Positions 1-8,508 of a stretch of 64,000 bases of DNA are shown piece after piece (within the stretch, counting starts at the first letter, position 1; every line of letters starts with the position of its first letter). The position numbers were made by a program, and so were the translations under genes. The DNA comes from CAYSUS01 sp964434165. Lineage in GTDB: Bacteria; Planctomycetota; Planctomycetia; Pirellulales; Thermoguttaceae. The notes under the pieces were generated by a model. It was not told where the DNA came from. It did not search any database and saw nothing but the letters and a program-made list of their open reading frames with translations. The stretch spans positions 1 through 64,000 of the forward strand of contig CAYSUS010000006.1 in NCBI GenBank assembly GCA_964434165.1. The letters are read 5' to 3'.

Positions 1-147
1 CTAGTCGCTACTGTCCGAATAATCGGCAAACTCCACCACCGACTTGGTGAGAATCGGGGGAAAACCTACGGGGCTATGCGCGCCGCTCCGCCGGGCGCCT
101 GCCAGGCCCCGCGCACCGGCGCGGATCGTGGCCGATCGCATCCCCAT
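1..147 (-). CDS. possible small protein of 48 residues
   Basis: A minus-strand frame runs from an ATG at 147 to a TAG at the window edge. A second in-frame ATG lies at 141. The N-terminal half is Arg/Ala/Gly-rich, as expected for random GC-rich sequence. The last 24 residues, ending in VVEFADYSDSSD, look much more protein-like, with acidic and aromatic composition. I recognise no family and the ribosome binding site is weak. It could be a small real protein, a gene remnant or chance. Confidence 0.22.
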   Translation of the reverse strand: MGMRSATIRAGARGLAGARRSGAHSPVGFPPILTKSVVEFADYSDSSD

Positions 148-743
148 GTGCTAACCTGTGGATGGGGAGCGGGTTGGGATAAGGCACCTAGGAAGACACG
201 GGCCGCGGCCCGCGGCATCCTCACCCACGGCAGGTCGGTTGTTCGGCTTCGTTGACACTCTTCCCGTGGGGGTTACGATAGAATTCCTGGAGGATATCGA
301 AGTGGCATGCCGCGGGTCGCAGGGCAGCTTCCCGTCGGTTGGGACAGGGCCCTGAGGCCGCCTTCCTTGCGCGGGACACATCACCCCGACCCCTCTTCCT
401 CACCAGCCGCCACGTGGCCAGAGCGGAATCGACACCGGCCAGCCTGGGACGCCGACCGGGCTCGGGCCGCGGCGCATTGGCGGTTTCGAAGAAGCATTGG
501 TCGGGGCAGCGGGCATGACGGAACCCACCGCCGCGTTTACGTGCATTGGCCGGCGGGAGGCCCGCCGCGACGCGGGGAGAAACGCCGGCGGGCCAGCGGG
601 GATTCGCGTGGCGCGATTTCGCTTCCAGCATCCCGGTCGCGCTTCGTGAGGTCCGCAGCCGGCGCCGGGCGAGCCGGTGGCCGCGGCAAACGGCTGACTG
701 CTTTCTCCAAGGTCCTGGTTTCGCTCCTTGCGGGTCAATCACC
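148..743. other. 596-base stretch upstream of the large TPR gene
   Basis: I see no convincing long gene here. It holds a good sigma70-like promoter at 252-279 and, just downstream, a strong ribosome binding site (GGAGGA at 289-294) serving either a 17-codon frame starting with GTG at 302 or nothing. The remainder would be the long untranslated leader of the TPR gene at 744. Longer frames through it have shadow-like composition. Confidence 0.5.
252..279 (+). promoter_or_regulatory. sigma70-type promoter upstream of the TPR gene
   Basis: A perfect TTGACA at 252-257 and TACGAT at 274-279 are separated by 16 bases. This is a strong match in a region of roughly two-thirds GC, where such hexamers are uncommon. 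Transcription would start near 286 and reach the TPR gene at 744 after a leader of about 460 bases. Confidence 0.5.
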
Positions 744-3700
744 ATGGCGCAACGACACTACCGGAAGCAACTGAATCTGAAGCTGGCCATCGCCCTGCCG
801 GTGGCCGCGGTGCTGATCGTCGGGGGCGTGTATCTCGTCCACGGCATGCAGGTCCGTCGTACCGCCGAGGTCATGCTGCGCAAGGCCGAGCAAGCCGAGG
901 CCGACGGGGACATGGAAGAGGCGATCAAGTTCTACCAGTACTACGTGCGCTACCAGCAGAAGGACGACGCCGCGTTCTGCAAGCTGGCGCTGTTGATGGC
1001 GGATCAGGCCGATGAGCCGGGCGCTTCCGCCGGAACCAAGCGGGCCGCGCGCGGGGCCCTCGAGATCGCGTCCACGCGCGATCCGGACAACATGGAAGTC
1101 CTGCGCGAGCTGGCCGACCTCAGCTACGAGCTGAACATGCCCGCCCGCGCGATGGCCCATTTCGAGCGCCTGCGCCAGCACGACCCGGACGACTCGGCGC
1201 TGGGCGTGAAGCTCGCCCGCTGCCAGATCGCCACGGATCGCCATCGGGCGGCCCTCTCCACGCTCGAGCGCGTGATCGCCAACGACCGTCACAACGTGGA
1301 GGCATATTCCGAGCTGGCCGGGCTGCTCGGCGGTCACCTGGAGGACCGGGACCGCGCGGACTCCGTCCTCAACCAGATGATCTCGGCCAATCCGAAGTCG
1401 CCCGACGCGTACGTGGCCCGCGCCAGGTTCCACCGGCAGAACAAGGACATGGAGAAGGCCCGCGCGGACATTCACCAGGCCCTGGAGCTGAACCGCAAGA
1501 GCCTCAACGTGCTTCTGGCGGCCGCCGAGCTGGCCGTGTACGACGGCCAGAACAAGGAAGCGAAGGATCACCTCGACCAGGCACAGGCCCTCTACCCGGA
1601 CGACGAGCGGGTGTATGAGGCCCGCGCCCGGGTCAGCCGCATCGAGAAGGACCTGACCAGCGCCGAGGCCGACCTGCGCAAGATTGGCGGCTCGCGGGCC
1701 CTGTTCGCCTTGATCTCCGTGCAGCTTCAGAAGGGCGACGTCCAGGCGGCGCGGGAGACGATGAAGAAGATGAAGAAGTCGGGGTTCCGCCCCGAGCTGC
1801 TCGACTTCTTCGAGGCCCAGGCCCTGATCATCGAGCGCCAGTGGCGCAGGGCGACGTATCTCCTGGAAAAGGCCCGGCCCGACCTGGAGCGAATCGGCGA
1901 TCTCGGCCGCCGCGTGGACCTCCTCCTGGCCCTCTGCTACGAGCAGTTGGGCCTCCCCGACCGCCAACTGGTCGTCCACCAGCGTCTGCTCGACCACGAT
2001 CCCTCGATGGTCGCGGCGCGCCTGGGATACGCTTCGGCCCTCCTGCGTCTGGGGCAGGCGGAGCGGGCGATCATCGAATTCCGCAAGATCCGCAACCAGA
2101 AGGACCTCGAGGCCTGCTACCAAAGCGCGACGCTGCGCGCGTCGATGTTCCGCCTGCTCGTGGCCGACGCGATGCGCGCGCCCGAGGCCGAGCGCGACTG
2201 GACCGAGGTCGAGGAGTTCCTCGACAACGTCGAGGCCCTGGAGGATGAGGAGCCGATCCAGCTCGTGCTGATGCGGGCCGACGAGCTCGTCAAGCAGGGC
2301 AAAGCGGACGAAGCCCGGCAGCTCGTCGAGAAGACCGCCGAGGATCACCCGAACAGCTCGGCCCTGTTGAACACGCTGGTGGCCCTGGTGTCCGTGGACG
2401 ACGGCCCCGAAGCGGCGCTGGCCCTCGTGGATCGCCTGAAGGACCGGCTGGGCGGCGGCCTGAGCGAGCAGATGGTGCGGATCGGGCTGGCCGCGCGCAT
2501 GGGCGGCCAGAAGGGCAGGGAGATGCTCGCGGTGATCGCCGCGGAGGCGGAGGACCGCTCCGCCAACGACCGCGCCAAGCTCTGGGAGCGGCTGGGGATT
2601 GCCTACTACCTGCTGGGCGATCGCGCCAAGGCCTCGGAAGTATGGGGCAAGGCGGCCGACGCCCCCAACACCGACCCGCGAATCCATCTGGCCCGCTTCG
2701 AGCTCGCCCGCGAGATGGGCGACAAGACCGCCATGGTCCAGGCCGCCGACTCCGTGCGCGAGTCGCAGGGCAGCCGCAGCGCCGAATGGAACTACTGCGA
2801 GGCGGCCCGGCTGGTGTGGCTCATCCAGCGCGGCGAGACGGACGAGAAGTCGCTGGTCCGTGCGAAGCAGTACCTCCAGGAGGCGGCGCAGGCACGCCCC
2901 AACTGGCACAAGCTGCTGCTCCTGGAAGGCGAGATCGCCGTGATGGAGGGCCGCCCCGACGACGCGATCCGCGCGTACCAGGAGGCGAGCCGGGCCGGGC
3001 GCCTCGACTCCTCGCACCTCGGCCAGCTCGTGCAGTTGCTCTACTCCCGCGGGCGATTCGAGGAGGCCAAGGAGGAGATGGACAAGCTGGGCGATCGCCG
3101 GCTTTCGCCCACCATGGACCGCATCCGCGTGGAGCTGGACGAGCGCACGGGCGACCTGGAGCAGGCCCTGAACCTGGCGGCCGACACGGTGAAGGATTCC
3201 AACCGGCCGACCGACTTCCTGTGGTACGGGCACCTGCTGGCCAGGGCGGAAAGGTACGACGAGGCGGAGAAGGCGTTCCGCAAGTGCACGGAGTTGGGAC
3301 CGCAGGTCCCGGACGGCTGGCTCGCCCTGGTGGCCGCGCTCACGGCCCAGCAGAAGACGGCCGAGGCGGAGCAGGTCGTGCGCGAAGCGCAGATCGCCCT
3401 GCCCGAGGACCGCACGCCGATGGTCCTGGCCCACTGCTACGAGCTGTTGGGCCAGTTCGACCGCGCCGAGCAGCAGTACTTGCACGCCGTGGCCGTGCGC
3501 CCCGACGACCTGGCGCTGCTCCGCCGCGTGGCCACGTTCTACCAGCGGTTGAAGCAGCCCGAGAAGGCGGCCAAGTACCTCAACGACATGATCCAGGTCG
3601 CCGGCAAGGACCCGGAACAGCACCAACGCGACCTGATCTGGGCGCGGCGGTCGCTCGCCCGGGCCCTGGCCGTGACCGGCGACTACCGCCACCACCGTCA

Positions 3701-4988
3701 GGCGTTGCGGCTTCTGGACCAGAACGCGGAGTCGAGCGGGACCGAGGCGGCCGACCTGCGCCTGAAGGCGGCGATCCTGGCCAAGCGCCCGGAGCGCGAG
3801 GCCCGCAAGCGGGCCGTCGAGATCCTCGAGTCGCTGCGCAAGGACCTGGAGGAGACGGGCCGGTCGCTTTCGCCGGAGGAGCAGTTCCTGCTCGCGCAGC
3901 TTCACGACAGCCTGGGCAACTGGCTCGACTGCCAGCAACTGATGCTCGACCTGTTGGCGCGGGACGCGAAGGACCCGCGAATCCTGGCGGCCTACGTGGA
4001 CATGCTGTTCCGCCACGGCACCTCGCCCCGCGACGTCAAGGTGTGGGTGAGCAAACTCGAAAGCGCCCAGCCCGACGCCCCGGCCACCATCGCCGCCAAG
4101 GCGCGGCTGCTGGTCAAGCTGCGGCAGCCGGAGGAGGCGGTCAAGACGGTGCTCGGCGCCATCCCGCGCCCCCTGCCGCGCGACCAGCTGGTGCGTCTGC
4201 GCGACGCGGCCGCGCTGCTGGAGGAGCTCGGGCAGATCGACGCCGCCCGCGACCTGTACAAGGAGTTCGCCGAGAAGGCCGCGGGGGGCAGCATCCTCCT
4301 GGCCGGCTTCCTCAGCCGTCACGGCACGGTCGAAGAGGCCCTCGCGCAGTGCGAGGCCGCGCGGGGGGCGATGCGCGTGGAGTCGATCCTGGGGACCGCG
4401 GTCAGCGTCCTCCGCGAGCAGCAGGGCCGGCATACGCCCGAGCAGGCCCGCAAGGTCGAGGGATGGATCCAGCAGGCCCTGGACGAGAACCCGCAGTCCA
4501 AGTTCGCTCAGTTGCAACTGGCCCGCCTGCTGGACATCCAGGGCAGGTACGACGAGCTCATCCGGGTGTATCGGACCTTCCTCGCCCGCGACGACCTGGC
4601 CGATCAGGAGCGGGCCGCGGTGTGGAACAACCTGGCATTCGTGCTGGCGGCCGGCGACCACGACGGCCAGGAGGCCCTGGAAATGGCCGACCAGGCCCTC
4701 GCCGTGCTGGGGCCTGTGCCCAACGTGCTCGACACCCGGGCGATCGCCTACCTGGCGCTGGGCAAGGGAGACCCGGCCGTGCAGCTTTTGCGGGAAGCGA
4801 TCAGCGACTCGCCCAGCGGCCTGCGCTACTTCCACCTCGCCCTGGCCCATTCCGCCACCGACGACCTGGACGCCGCAGCCCGGGCGATCGAAGTGGGCCG
4901 GGACGCGCACCAGTTGTCGATCCACGAGATCCCCGAGATCGAGCGGGCGAAGTACAAACAGCTCATGCGCGCGATCGAGTCGCTCTGA
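744..4988 (+). CDS. large membrane-anchored tetratricopeptide repeat protein
   Basis: A 1414-residue protein. A short positively charged N-terminus precedes one hydrophobic segment at about residues 14-33, so the protein is probably anchored in the membrane with a large soluble TPR region. Degenerate TPR units fill nearly all the rest, with recurring A..Y.....A and P.. patterns. TPR arrays of this size act as protein-interaction scaffolds. The architecture recalls PEP-CTERM-associated TPR proteins such as PrsT, but I cannot prove that link. The start is the ATG at 744, because this puts the membrane segment next to the N-terminus; the frame is open back to 546, but that extension has shadow-like composition. 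A promoter lies at 252-279. The specific role is unknown. Confidence 0.85.
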   Translation: MAQRHYRKQLNLKLAIALPVAAVLIVGGVYLVHGMQVRRTAEVMLRKAEQAEADGDMEEAIKFYQYYVRYQQKDDAAFCKLALLMADQADEPGASAGTKRAARGALEIASTRDPDNMEVLRELADLSYELNMPARAMAHFERLRQHDPDDSALGVKLARCQIATDRHRAALSTLERVIANDRHNVEAYSELAGLLGGHLEDRDRADSVLNQMISANPKSPDAYVARARFHRQNKDMEKARADIHQALELNRKSLNVLLAAAELAVYDGQNKEAKDHLDQAQALYPDDERVYEARARVSRIEKDLTSAEADLRKIGGSRALFALISVQLQKGDVQAARETMKKMKKSGFRPELLDFFEAQALIIERQWRRATYLLEKARPDLERIGDLGRRVDLLLALCYEQLGLPDRQLVVHQRLLDHDPSMVAARLGYASALLRLGQAERAIIEFRKIRNQKDLEACYQSATLRASMFRLLVADAMRAPEAERDWTEVEEFLDNVEALEDEEPIQLVLMRADELVKQGKADEARQLVEKTAEDHPNSSALLNTLVALVSVDDGPEAALALVDRLKDRLGGGLSEQMVRIGLAARMGGQKGREMLAVIAAEAEDRSANDRAKLWERLGIAYYLLGDRAKASEVWGKAADAPNTDPRIHLARFELAREMGDKTAMVQAADSVRESQGSRSAEWNYCEAARLVWLIQRGETDEKSLVRAKQYLQEAAQARPNWHKLLLLEGEIAVMEGRPDDAIRAYQEASRAGRLDSSHLGQLVQLLYSRGRFEEAKEEMDKLGDRRLSPTMDRIRVELDERTGDLEQALNLAADTVKDSNRPTDFLWYGHLLARAERYDEAEKAFRKCTELGPQVPDGWLALVAALTAQQKTAEAEQVVREAQIALPEDRTPMVLAHCYELLGQFDRAEQQYLHAVAVRPDDLALLRRVATFYQRLKQPEKAAKYLNDMIQVAGKDPEQHQRDLIWARRSLARALAVTGDYRHHRQALRLLDQNAESSGTEAADLRLKAAILAKRPEREARKRAVEILESLRKDLEETGRSLSPEEQFLLAQLHDSLGNWLDCQQLMLDLLARDAKDPRILAAYVDMLFRHGTSPRDVKVWVSKLESAQPDAPATIAAKARLLVKLRQPEEAVKTVLGAIPRPLPRDQLVRLRDAAALLEELGQIDAARDLYKEFAEKAAGGSILLAGFLSRHGTVEEALAQCEAARGAMRVESILGTAVSVLREQQGRHTPEQARKVEGWIQQALDENPQSKFAQLQLARLLDIQGRYDELIRVYRTFLARDDLADQERAAVWNNLAFVLAAGDHDGQEALEMADQALAVLGPVPNVLDTRAIAYLALGKGDPAVQLLREAISDSPSGLRYFHLALAHSATDDLDAAARAIEVGRDAHQLSIHEIPEIERAKYKQLMRAIESL

Positions 4989-5293
4989 GCCGAAGGGGCG
5001 TCGCCTCTCGACGGAATCGCGCGACGCAGGTACTCGCGAGCCTTCCTCGACCCGGTCGCAGCCGCCGGGAAAGGCCCTTTCGGGAAAGGGCGTTCGACCC
5101 CGCCGTTCTCGCCGCGGCGCACGGCGGGGTTTGACAGGCGGGTACCGCTCTTTAGAATGGGGCGTCGGCACTGAGGCCGGAGGAGGGTCACCCGCCCCGG
5201 CGTCGGAGCAGTCCCCACGGCGCCGCGGCAGCCGAGGCCGAGCCCTCTCCCGCGGGTGGCTGTGTCTCTCGTTCTGGCGACGGGGCCTTGCCC
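4989..5293. other. 305-base intergenic region with inverted repeat and promoter
   Basis: No gene is seen. An inverted repeat at 5074-5091 (7-bp arms GCCCTTT/AAAGGGC around CGGG) follows the TPR gene and may weaken or end its transcript, though no T-run follows. The promoter at 5131-5158 opens the next transcript. Confidence 0.5.
5131..5158 (+). promoter_or_regulatory. strong sigma70-type promoter
   Basis: TTGACA at 5131-5136 and TAGAAT at 5153-5158 are separated by 16 bases. That is 6/6 and 5/6 matches to consensus, the best promoter in the window. It points to the small protein at 5294 and the DUF3467 gene at 5640, which probably form one transcript. Confidence 0.6.
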
Positions 5294-5572
5294 ATGAGCA
5301 CGATGACGGATTCGGGATGGCTGCGCCTGTTCGCGGAATGGCCCGCGGAGATGCCGCGGCGCGGCATCGCCGTGACGACATTCGGCGAGCAGATTCCGTT
5401 TTCCGGGTTCCGGACCTCGGAGACCTTCCTGTTCCTCGAGCGCCAGACGCCCGACTCCCTCGGCGCGCGAACGATCATCGTCCCGTATGTGAACCTGGCG
5501 GCCGTCAAGCTGACCGACGTCGTCAAGGCCTCGTCGATTCAGAACCTCGGCTTCAGCGGCCCGGCCAAATGA
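5294..5572 (+). CDS. small conserved-looking protein of unknown function
   Basis: A 92-residue acidic/hydrophobic soluble protein with no signal peptide or membrane segment. It begins MSTMTDSGWLRLFAEW, and its centre contains FSGFRTSETFLFLERQTPD followed by a hydrophobic strand. It looks like a compact beta-rich domain. No family is recognised. The start is the ATG at 5294; a TTG two codons upstream is also possible. It has no clear ribosome binding site, although a strong promoter lies about 135 bases upstream. A DUF3467 gene follows 67 bases downstream on the same strand, so the two may be co-expressed. Confidence 0.65.
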   Translation: MSTMTDSGWLRLFAEWPAEMPRRGIAVTTFGEQIPFSGFRTSETFLFLERQTPDSLGARTIIVPYVNLAAVKLTDVVKASSIQNLGFSGPAK

Positions 5573-5639
5573 CCGTCGCGCGCGCGAGGTGCGCCTGGCC
5601 GGGGTTCTGGCGCCTCCTCTGCCCACGAAAGGAGCCCTC

Positions 5640-6002
5640 GTGTCCAGTTCTCGCGAAAGGCCCGATGCGGGTCCGCAGCAGCCCGGCGGATCGCAGGCGC
5701 CGGTCCAGGTGGACGACGCCTCGGCCCGCGTCGCCTACGCCAACTTCTGCCGCGTGACCGCGACGCCGGAAGAAGTCATCATCGATTTCGGGCTCAATCC
5801 GCAAGCGTTCACCGGCCAGAACCAGAAGGTCGAGGTCAGCGAGCGGATCGTCGTGAATCATTACGTGGCCAAGCGCATGGCCCACCTGCTTCAGATGACG
5901 ATCCACCGCCACGAGCAGGTCTTCGGTCCGCTGGAGCTCGACGTGCAGAAGCGGGCTCTTCCGGGGGCACTCGGGCCGGGGCCGCAGTCGGGCGCCCATT
6001 GA
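5640..6002 (+). CDS. DUF3467 family protein
   Basis: A 120-residue soluble protein. Its core (residues about 30-100) shows the DUF3467 pattern: YANFCRVTATPEEVIIDFG, then a middle segment with RIVVNHYVAKRM, then a C-terminal helix ending near EQVFG. Members are small, widespread bacterial proteins of unknown function. The start is the GTG at 5640, which is preceded by AAAGGAG at a good distance; an upstream GTG at 5589 lacks such a site. The N-terminal 20 residues are a charged, disordered leader. It sits between the small protein at 5294 and the cysteine desulfurase. Confidence 0.8.
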   Translation: MSSSRERPDAGPQQPGGSQAPVQVDDASARVAYANFCRVTATPEEVIIDFGLNPQAFTGQNQKVEVSERIVVNHYVAKRMAHLLQMTIHRHEQVFGPLELDVQKRALPGALGPGPQSGAH

Positions 6003-6146
6003 GCCTCGCCGGGCCGTTGCCGCGAGGGGGCGGACCTTCGGTGCGCGGCGAGCATGCCACACGACCGCGGACGGATCGTTGCGCCTGAGGATGCATCTCG
6101 TGTCGGTTCATCGATGAGCGCCCAAGGCGCCCGAGAAAGGCGGCGC

Positions 6147-7298
6147 ATGCGACGGATCTACCTCGACCACAACGCCACCACGCCCGTCGCGCCCCAGGTG
6201 CGCGACGCCATGCTCCCGTTTCTCGACGAGCACTTCGGCAACCCGTCCAGCACGCACGTGCTGGGCCGCGCGGCCTTCGAGGCGGTGGAGGACGCGCGAT
6301 TCCGCCTGGCGCGCCTCCTGGGCGTGGCCCGCGAGGAGATCGTGTTCACCTCCGGCGGCACGGAGAGCAACAACCTGGCCCTGAAGGGGACGGCCTTCCA
6401 TCGCGGGCCGGCCGCGGGCGGCCACGTCGTGGTCTCGGCGATCGAGCACCCTGCCGTGCTGGCCCCCGCGCTGTTCCTGGAGACGCTCGGCTTCGGGCTA
6501 TCGATCGTCGAGGCCGACCGCCACGGGGTCGTGCACCCCGAGGCCGTCGAAGCGGCCCTGCGCCCCGACACGGTGCTGGTCAGCATCATGCACGCCAACA
6601 ACGAGATCGGCACCGTGCAGCCGATCGCGGCCATCGCCCGAATCTGCCGCGCCCGCGGCGTGCTGGTGCATACCGACGCGGCACAGACGGTGGGCAAGAT
6701 TCCCGTGCGCCCGGCCGAGCTGGGCGTCGATCTGCTCTCGGTGGCGGGCCACAAGATGTACGGCCCGAAGGGCGTGGGGGCCCTCTACGTGCGCAAGGGG
6801 GTGGCCCTGGAGCCGCTGCTGCACGGGGCGGGACACGAGGGGGGCCTGCGCGCCGGCACGGAGAACGTGGCCCAGATCGTGGGGCTCGGCGCGGCCGCCG
6901 CGCTGGTGGGGGAGCACCTCGACGACGACGCGGAGCGCATCGCCGGACTGCGCGACCGGCTGCTGATGCACCTGCGCGGGACGATGGGCGAGGGCCTGAC
7001 GGTCTTTGGCGAAGGCGCCGCGGCGCGTCTGCCCAACACGCTGGCCGTTGCGCTGCCCGGCGTGGATGCCGCCGAGGTGCTCCGCCGGGCCCCCGAGGTC
7101 TGCGCTTCGATCGGGGCGGCGTGCCACGCGGGCTCCCACGCGGTCTCGCCGACGCTGGCCGCGCTGGGCATCGCCCCCGAGGTCGCCCGGGGAGCGATGC
7201 GTCTTTCGCTCGGCCGCCCCACCGACCGGGACGAGATCGACCTGGCCGCCGGCGCGCTGCTCGCGGCCTGGGACAGCGCCCGGGCGAGCGCCGAATGA
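6147..7298 (+). CDS. cysteine desulfurase, NifS/IscS family
   Basis: A 383-residue PLP enzyme of fold-type I that removes sulfur from cysteine and carries it as a persulfide for Fe-S cluster or thio-cofactor assembly. Visible hallmarks are the N-terminal YLDHNATTPV, the SGGTESNN cofactor-binding loop, Lys203 in HKMYGPKG as the Schiff-base lysine, and the mobile active-site Cys326 in GAACHAG. Length and motif order fit the NifS/IscS group. The ATG at 6147 follows GAAAGG and begins exactly at the family's normal N-terminus; the frame is open further upstream. No IscU/NifU scaffold gene is adjacent, so the sulfur acceptor cannot be told from context. Confidence 0.92.
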   Translation: MRRIYLDHNATTPVAPQVRDAMLPFLDEHFGNPSSTHVLGRAAFEAVEDARFRLARLLGVAREEIVFTSGGTESNNLALKGTAFHRGPAAGGHVVVSAIEHPAVLAPALFLETLGFGLSIVEADRHGVVHPEAVEAALRPDTVLVSIMHANNEIGTVQPIAAIARICRARGVLVHTDAAQTVGKIPVRPAELGVDLLSVAGHKMYGPKGVGALYVRKGVALEPLLHGAGHEGGLRAGTENVAQIVGLGAAAALVGEHLDDDAERIAGLRDRLLMHLRGTMGEGLTVFGEGAAARLPNTLAVALPGVDAAEVLRRAPEVCASIGAACHAGSHAVSPTLAALGIAPEVARGAMRLSLGRPTDRDEIDLAAGALLAAWDSARASAE

Positions 7299-7460
7299 CG
7301 GGCCCGGGGCAACAGCCTTCGCGGGGCGCGGGGCTGCTTGACCGTAACGGGCAACGCGCTCACCCGGCTGCCGCTTGTTGCGGGAGGCCATGCGGGAAGC
7401 GGAATCCCTGGGGGAGGCGTTCCCGCGCAGGACGGATCGATCATCTTCCTTCCAAGCCGG

Positions 7461-7489
7461 TTGACTGGTGGTTTCGTCACTGTTAAACT
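7461..7489 (+). promoter_or_regulatory. sigma70-type promoter of the exonuclease gene
   Basis: TTGACT at 7461-7466 and TAAACT at 7484-7489 are separated by 17 bases, about 70 bases before the ATG at 7559. The surrounding sequence is locally AT-richer than its neighbours. Confidence 0.45.
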
Positions 7490-7558
7490 GCCAGCCCCCG
7501 TCGAGAGTCATCCCGGCCTGTATGCACGGGTTCTCCAGGGCATGCTGGGAGGAAACGC

Positions 7559-8500
7559 ATGCTCGACTTCGTCTCGATCGACTTCGAAACGGCCAACGAG
7601 TGCCGCTCAAGCCCCTGCTCCGTTGGCGTGGTCGTCGTACAGGACGGAAAGGAAGCGCGGAGCTTCTACACGCTCATCAGACCGAGGGATTGCCGGTTCT
7701 CGCCGCTGAACACCGGCATTCACGGCATCGCAGCGCAAGATGTCCGCCACGCGCCTGAGTTCCCCGCGGTCTGGCCGACACTGCGCGCTCTGATTGAGGG
7801 GCCCGTGGTTGTGGCGCACAACGCAAGCTTCGATATGGGCGTCCTCCGAGCGACCCTCACCGAGTACGGCCTCGAATTCCCCCGTGTTCGCTACGCATGC
7901 ACGCGCGCGATCGCGAAGGCCGCTTGGCCCGGGCTTCCGAGCTATCGTCTGCCGATGGTGTGCCGGACGCTCGGTATCGAACTGCGGCACCACAACGCAT
8001 TGGAGGATGCACGGGCCTGCGCGGGAATCGCAAAACGCGCTATGAGCGGTTCCGGGGCTGCCACGCTCGATGAGCTGTTGGCACTTGTGGGCCTGTGTTG
8101 CGGGGAGATCGACTCAGGAGGCAGTTGCTGGCCTGCCGGACGCGCCACGCACTCCGTATCACGGAAGACTGCCCGGATCGGCCTCAGCGCGAGCGCGTCG
8201 TCTGGAGCGACGAACGATCCGCATCAGGTGTTCGCCGGTAGCGTGGTCGTATTCACCGGATCGCTTCGAGCTATGGGACGCAGACAGGCGATCAAGGTCG
8301 TGGTCGATTCAGGAGGGGAGGTTGACGGCGGGGTCACGAAACGCACACGATTCCTGGTCGCAGGCGACCACGACCCGCGAAAGCTCGCCCGCGGATCGAG
8401 CAAGAGCTCCAAACTCAGAAAGGCTGAATCGCTGGCTGCCCGGGGGCAGGAGATCCAGATCCTCTCGGAAGAGGATTTCCTCAGGATGCTAGGAATGTGA
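7559..8500 (+). CDS. DEDDh 3'-5' exonuclease with C-terminal BRCT domain
   Basis: A 313-residue protein. Residues 1-165 form a DnaQ-like exonuclease: Exo I SIDFETAN, Exo II HNASFDMG, Exo III HNALEDA (the His-plus-Asp form that defines DEDDh). Residues about 225-313 form a BRCT domain (VFTGSL, then the TRFLVAGDHD region), joined by a Ser/Ala-rich linker. The combination, seen in proteins annotated as DNA polymerase III epsilon-like with BRCT, suggests proofreading or repair trimming guided by BRCT contacts. A ribosome binding site (GGGAGGA) precedes the ATG. The gene ends 8 bases from the end of ligA, which is convergent and also ends in a BRCT domain. Its codon use is less GC-biased than its neighbours, which may mean transfer. 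Confidence 0.88.
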   Translation: MLDFVSIDFETANECRSSPCSVGVVVVQDGKEARSFYTLIRPRDCRFSPLNTGIHGIAAQDVRHAPEFPAVWPTLRALIEGPVVVAHNASFDMGVLRATLTEYGLEFPRVRYACTRAIAKAAWPGLPSYRLPMVCRTLGIELRHHNALEDARACAGIAKRAMSGSGAATLDELLALVGLCCGEIDSGGSCWPAGRATHSVSRKTARIGLSASASSGATNDPHQVFAGSVVVFTGSLRAMGRRQAIKVVVDSGGEVDGGVTKRTRFLVAGDHDPRKLARGSSKSSKLRKAESLAARGQEIQILSEEDFLRMLGM

Positions 8501-8508
8501 AGGGGTGA

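Noticed and set aside
546..743. Upstream extension of the TPR gene to 546
   Set aside because: The added 66 residues are shadow-like and would push the membrane segment away from the N-terminus.
307..774. A 155-residue frame upstream of and overlapping the TPR start
   Set aside because: Arg/Pro-rich shadow composition and overlap with a better gene.
735..5381. A 1548-residue open frame on the minus strand opposite the TPR gene
   Set aside because: It mirrors codon third-position GC of the real gene; translation is Leu/Arg/His-rich without domains.
5553..6062. Minus-strand frame opposite the DUF3467 gene
   Set aside because: Shadow of the plus-strand gene, which has a family match and a ribosome binding site.
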